A DNA stretch of 17,536 nucleotides, taken from NCBI GenBank assembly GCA_002503545.1, contig DARY01000030.1, positions 31,063-48,598 of the forward strand, written 5' to 3'. The position numbers and the translations under genes are program-made. Of this stretch, positions 14,447-17,536 are shown in pieces; the first letter of the stretch is position 1; each line of letters starts with the position of its first letter. The notes beneath the pieces were generated by a model. The model saw only the letters and a program-made list of their open reading frames with translations, did not search any database and was not told where the DNA came from. The DNA is from Candidatus Methanomethylophilus sp. UBA78 (GTDB lineage: Archaea; Thermoplasmatota; Thermoplasmata; Methanomassiliicoccales; Methanomethylophilaceae).

Positions 14447-15607
14447 ATGGTACATGTTTCGAAGAGAGTTCAGGAGATCCCGGCGTCCGGGACCATCGCC
14501 ATCTCCAATCTTGTTAGCGATCTGCAGGCGCAGGGAGTGGACATAATATCGTTCTCCATGGGAGAACCGGATTTCGTCACCCCGTCCAACATCATAGCCG
14601 CGGCCAAGGATTCTCTCGACAACGGTTTCACCCACTACACCCCCAGCACCGGCATCCCCGAGCTCAGGGAGGCCATAGCCAACACCGTGAGGAGGGACAA
14701 CGGGATCAACATCTCGTCCATGAACGTGCTCGTGACCCCCTGCAAGCAGGCGATCTTCATGACCGCCCTGGCATATCTCGATCCCGGGGACGAGGTCATC
14801 CTGCCCGACCCCGGATGGGTCACCTACGAGGCCGTCATCAAGCTGTGCGGAGCGAAGCCCGTATACGTGCCCCTTTCCTACGACGACGGTTTCATCCTGT
14901 GCCCGGACAAGGTCGAGGCGGCCATCACCCCCAAGACCAGGATGATCATCCTCAACACGCCCGCCAACCCCACCGGATGCGTCCTCCCCGAGGACACGAT
15001 CAAGGCGATAGCGGAGATAGCCGTCAAGCACGACCTCCTCGTGCTGGCCGACGAGATCTACGAGCACGTGATCTACTCCGGCAAGCACTTCTCCATCGCC
15101 TCCATCCCCGGCATGATCGAGCGCACCATAACGGTCTCCGGACTCTCGAAGACCTATGCGATGACCGGCTGGAGGATAGGATGGGCCATCAGCTCGGTGA
15201 ACAACATCAATAATATCAACAAGCTGCAGAGCCACTCCATCTCCTGCTGCGTCTCCTTCGCCCAGGAAGGGGCGGTCGAGGCCCTCAAGGGCACGCAGGA
15301 GCCCATGTACGACATGGTGGCCCAGTTCAAGAAGAGGCGCGACCTCGCCTACGACCTCCTGACGGAGATCAAGGGCATAGAGTGCCAGAAGCCGGAGGGG
15401 GCGTTCTACCTGTTCCCCAAGTACGATGCCGACATCCACTCGGTCGACCTCGCCAAGAAGATGCTCACCGACGCCCACGTCGCCATCACTCCCGGCGCCG
15501 CCTTCGGACCCCACGGGGAGGGTTTCTTCAGGATCTCCTACGCCACGAGCGAGGAGCAGATCCACGAGGGATTCAGCAGGATCAAGAAGTTCTTCGCCGA
15601 CCTCTGA
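14447..15607 (+). CDS. Class I/II PLP-dependent aminotransferase (aspartate aminotransferase-like)
   Basis: A 386-residue fold-type I aminotransferase. Key residues are all visible: YTPSTGIPELREAIA (64-78), Asn174 in NTPANPTG (170-177), Asp202 and Tyr205 in ADEIYEHV, the PLP lysine Lys235 in SGLSKTYAMTGWRIGW, and the substrate-carboxylate Arg362 in FFRISYA. The closest subgroup by eye is the archaeal AspC-like aspartate/aromatic aminotransferases; the exact substrate cannot be read from motifs. It has its own TATA box, and a pyrimidine-rich stretch at about 15628-15647 follows it. It precedes the class V aminotransferase and serA, so an amino-acid synthesis role is likely, with glutamate or aspartate as amino donor (inference). 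Confidence 0.92.
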   Translation: MVHVSKRVQEIPASGTIAISNLVSDLQAQGVDIISFSMGEPDFVTPSNIIAAAKDSLDNGFTHYTPSTGIPELREAIANTVRRDNGINISSMNVLVTPCKQAIFMTALAYLDPGDEVILPDPGWVTYEAVIKLCGAKPVYVPLSYDDGFILCPDKVEAAITPKTRMIILNTPANPTGCVLPEDTIKAIAEIAVKHDLLVLADEIYEHVIYSGKHFSIASIPGMIERTITVSGLSKTYAMTGWRIGWAISSVNNINNINKLQSHSISCCVSFAQEGAVEALKGTQEPMYDMVAQFKKRRDLAYDLLTEIKGIECQKPEGAFYLFPKYDADIHSVDLAKKMLTDAHVAITPGAAFGPHGEGFFRISYATSEEQIHEGFSRIKKFFADL

Positions 15608-15650
15608 GGGGGCCGGCCGCCCAAACCGTTTACTTTCCCCCTTTTCCGTT

Positions 15651-15660
15651 AATTTATAGA
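15651..15660 (+). promoter_or_regulatory. Candidate TATA element upstream of the class V aminotransferase
   Basis: AATTTATAGA lies about 95 bases before the ATG at 15752. A second AT-rich run AGATAAAAATAAAG at about 15687-15700 would give a shorter leader of roughly 30 bases. Either could drive the aminotransferase-serA pair; I cannot choose between them. Confidence 0.35.
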
Positions 15661-15751
15661 ATACGCGCACGCGCTCCTAGTCGCAAAGATAAAAATAAAG
15701 GATGGGCGATAGTCGTGCGTTACGTCCAACCCAGGACACTCAGGGATCCAA

Positions 15752-16825
15752 ATGAGCAGGAAATTATTCACCGTCGGCCCCGTAAACGTCTCCGACGACA
15801 CGCTTAAGGCCATGGACAGGCCGATGATTACGCACAGATCGAAGGAATACAAGCAGCTCCACGCGGACGTCCAGGAGAAGCTGCACAAGGCACTGGGGAC
15901 GGACAACGACATCCTCATGGTCGCCGGTTCCGCCACCGTCCTCCTGGAGGGTTCGGCCAGGAACGCCATCGCCAGGCGCTCCCTGGGTCTGACCTCCGGT
16001 TCCTTCGGCGAGAGGTCCATCGAGGTCGCCACCTCCAACGGCAAGCAGGTCGACGTCGTGAAGGTGCCCATGGGCAAGGCGGTGAAACCGGCCGACATCG
16101 CCGGGAAGGTCACCGCCGACATCGAGGCCGTCCACTGGGTCAGCAACGAGTCCTCCTCCGGAGTGTACTGCGACTCGGCCGCCCTCGCCAGGGAGGTCAG
16201 GGAGCAGAACCCCGACGCCCTCGTCATGATCGACGCGGTCACCTCCATGTTCGCCGTGGACCTCGGTTTCAAGGATGTCGAACCCGACTCCGTCGTGTTC
16301 GGCACCCAGAAGGACCTCGCCCTTCCCCCCGGACTCGCGTTCGTCGTCGTGTCCCCCGAGCTCATGAAGAAGTCCGAGAAGATGGAGAACAAGGGTTTCT
16401 ACACCGACTACGTCAAGCTCAAGGAGAAGAACGACGAGAACTACGCCCTCACCACCCCGCCCGTATCCCTCATGTACGGTCTCGACTACCAGCTCGACAA
16501 GATGCTCAGGGAGGGCATGCCCGCCCGCTACAGACACCACCAGGAGATGGCGGACATGGTCCGCAGGTGGGCCGACGAGAAGCTCCACGGGATGTTCCCC
16601 GAGGAGGGATACCGCTCCAACACCATCGGGGTCATAAACAGGGGGGACCTCGACTTCGACAAGTTCCACTCGTTCATCAAATCCAAGGGTATGGAGATAT
16701 CCGGAGGATACGGTGACGCCAAGAACAGCACCTTCAGGATCGGCCACATGGGCGACCTCACGAAGGACGACATAAAACAGCTCCTGTCCGTCATGGACGA
16801 AGCCCTCGAGGAGATGAAGCAGTAA
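15752..16825 (+). CDS. Class V aminotransferase, probable phosphoserine/broad-specificity transaminase
   Basis: A 357-residue alanine-glyoxylate/serine-pyruvate-type aminotransferase. Family marks are FTVGPVNVSDDTLKAM at the N-terminus, the HRSKEY motif (29-33 region), GSFGER (83-88), the PLP-contacting Asp161 in MIDAVTS, and the PLP lysine Lys187 in GTQKDLALPPG. In methanogens a member of this family (the MJ0959 type) has been reported to act as phosphoserine aminotransferase. Here the TAA stop touches the ATG of serA with no spacer, which supports the same role: converting 3-phosphohydroxypyruvate made by SerA to phosphoserine. Specificity is inferred from context; alanine-glyoxylate or aspartate activity remains possible. 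A weak GGGATC lies before the ATG. Confidence 0.92.
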   Translation: MSRKLFTVGPVNVSDDTLKAMDRPMITHRSKEYKQLHADVQEKLHKALGTDNDILMVAGSATVLLEGSARNAIARRSLGLTSGSFGERSIEVATSNGKQVDVVKVPMGKAVKPADIAGKVTADIEAVHWVSNESSSGVYCDSAALAREVREQNPDALVMIDAVTSMFAVDLGFKDVEPDSVVFGTQKDLALPPGLAFVVVSPELMKKSEKMENKGFYTDYVKLKEKNDENYALTTPPVSLMYGLDYQLDKMLREGMPARYRHHQEMADMVRRWADEKLHGMFPEEGYRSNTIGVINRGDLDFDKFHSFIKSKGMEISGGYGDAKNSTFRIGHMGDLTKDDIKQLLSVMDEALEEMKQ

Positions 16826-17536
16826 ATGGTAAAGATTCTTGTTTCCGACAAACTCAGCAAAGACGGCCTCGACATCCTGGAGTCCTCCGGGATACCCGTG
16901 GTCATGAAGACCGACATGACCGAGGACGAGCTCTGCAAGGAGATCGCCGATTACGACGCGCTCATCATCAGGTCCGGCACCAAGGTGACCAGGAAGGTCA
17001 TCGACGCGGCCAAGAAGCTCCGCGTCATCGGCCGCGCGGGCGTGGGCGTCGACAACGTCGACATCCCGTACGCCACCGAGAAGGGCATCCTCATCATGAA
17101 CACCCCGACCGCGAACATCCTCTCCGCGGCGGAGCACACCTGCGCCATGGTCCTCTCCATGGCCCGCAACATCCCCTTCGCCCACTCCTCCATGCACGAG
17201 GGCAAGTGGGACAGGTCCAAGTTCACCGGGGTCGAGCTCAACGGCAAGGTGCTCGGCATCATCGGCGTCGGCCGTGTGGGAGGCGAGGTGGCCAAGAGGC
17301 TCAAGCCCTTCAACATGACCATGATCGGATACGACCCCTTCCTCCCCAAGGAGGTCGCCGACGAGATCGGCGTGAGGCTGACGACCTTCGAGGAGGTCAT
17401 CACCACCGCGGACTTCATGACCATCCACACGCCCCTCCTGCCGTCCACCCGCAATATGATCTCCCTCGAGCAGTTCAAGATGATGAAGCCCAACGCGAGG
17501 ATCGCCAACGTGGCCCGCGGAGGCATCGTCAACGAG
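16826..17536 (+). CDS. serA: D-3-phosphoglycerate dehydrogenase SerA (3' end cut by window)
   Basis: SerA oxidises 3-phosphoglycerate to 3-phosphohydroxypyruvate with NAD, the first step of serine synthesis. The first 237 residues are visible: the N-terminal substrate-domain strand KILVSDKLSKDGLDIL, the GRAGVGVDNVD segment (69-79), the Rossmann glycine motif GVGRVG (147-152), Asp170 in GYDPF that would hold the NAD ribose, and the active-site Arg231 in NVARGG. The rest, including the catalytic Glu and His and any regulatory ACT/ASB domain, lies beyond base 17536. The start ATG directly follows the stop of the class V aminotransferase, which shows an operon. Other 2-hydroxyacid dehydrogenases share the fold, but the N-terminus and context favour SerA. 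Confidence 0.94.
   Translation, partial: MVKILVSDKLSKDGLDILESSGIPVVMKTDMTEDELCKEIADYDALIIRSGTKVTRKVIDAAKKLRVIGRAGVGVDNVDIPYATEKGILIMNTPTANILSAAEHTCAMVLSMARNIPFAHSSMHEGKWDRSKFTGVELNGKVLGIIGVGRVGGEVAKRLKPFNMTMIGYDPFLPKEVADEIGVRLTTFEEVITTADFMTIHTPLLPSTRNMISLEQFKMMKPNARIANVARGGIVNE

Noticed and set aside
13235..15670. An 811-codon open frame on the minus strand
   Set aside because: It runs antisense to purP and the class I aminotransferase, both unmistakable genes. Strong G/C bias at third codon positions removes stops from this antisense frame; the translation is low-complexity and matches no family.
8531..15760. Similar start contexts (RATCCAAATGAGC) at rps2 and the class V aminotransferase
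   Set aside because: Only two cases and about a dozen bases; this is within chance for start regions sharing a weak ribosome site and a Ser second codon.
15764..17428. A 554-codon open frame on the minus strand
   Set aside because: It is antisense to the class V aminotransferase and serA, rich in Gly, Val, Asp and His as expected for a shadow frame.

Overview
This window comes from an archaeal chromosome. It carries archaeal information-processing genes: a proteasome-activating nucleotidase (PAN), an MBF1-type zinc-ribbon/HTH protein, RNA polymerase subunit K, ribosomal protein S2 with MEMO, an RPA plus RPA-associated protein pair, a GPN-loop GTPase, the CTP-dependent riboflavin kinase/regulator RbkR, and the archaeal purine enzyme PurP. 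The DNA is GC-rich. Gene content and style suggest a Thermoplasmata-type euryarchaeon, perhaps a relative of the Methanomassiliicoccales. That placement is inference, since no rRNA or methanogenesis gene is present.

Layout. 1-2105 (+): the 3' part of purL, then purQ, translationally coupled. 2108-2764 (-): rbkR, convergent with purQ, with a palindrome next to its TATA box. 2843-3826 (-): two small membrane-protein genes ending in a GC-rich hairpin. 3941-4708 (+): GPN-loop GTPase, whose stop codon directly abuts that of an orphan biotin-synthase-like radical SAM gene (4709-5716, -). 5796-6998 (-): PAN. 7193-7693 (+): MBF1, divergent from PAN. 7709-8215 (-): a DUF2240-like gene. 8357-10050 (+): rpoK, rps2, memo. 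10111-12341 (-): RPA-associated protein and RPA. 12501-13157 (-): Sfp-type phosphopantetheinyl transferase, divergent from purP (13262-14335, +). 14447-17536 (+): a class I aminotransferase, a class V aminotransferase, and a serA gene cut by the window end.

How the genes work together. PurL, PurQ and PurP belong to de novo purine synthesis (FGAM formation, then FAICAR formation). The class V aminotransferase and SerA abut exactly and probably make phosphoserine as a pair. RPA and its partner form one single-stranded-DNA-binding operon. RbkR probably links FMN production to transcription and may regulate itself. PAN unfolds proteins for the 20S proteasome.

A recurring feature is a TATA-like box centred about 24-28 bases upstream of many start codons, which points to leaderless or nearly leaderless mRNAs. 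It helped choose several starts, including GTG for rbkR and for the phosphopantetheinyl transferase. No tRNA, rRNA, CRISPR array, insertion sequence or prophage gene was seen, and no gene-free stretch exceeds about 170 bases. The window is mostly housekeeping. The least explained items are the orphan radical SAM protein, the phosphopantetheinyl transferase with no visible carrier protein, the membrane-protein pair, and several palindromes and hairpins between genes.
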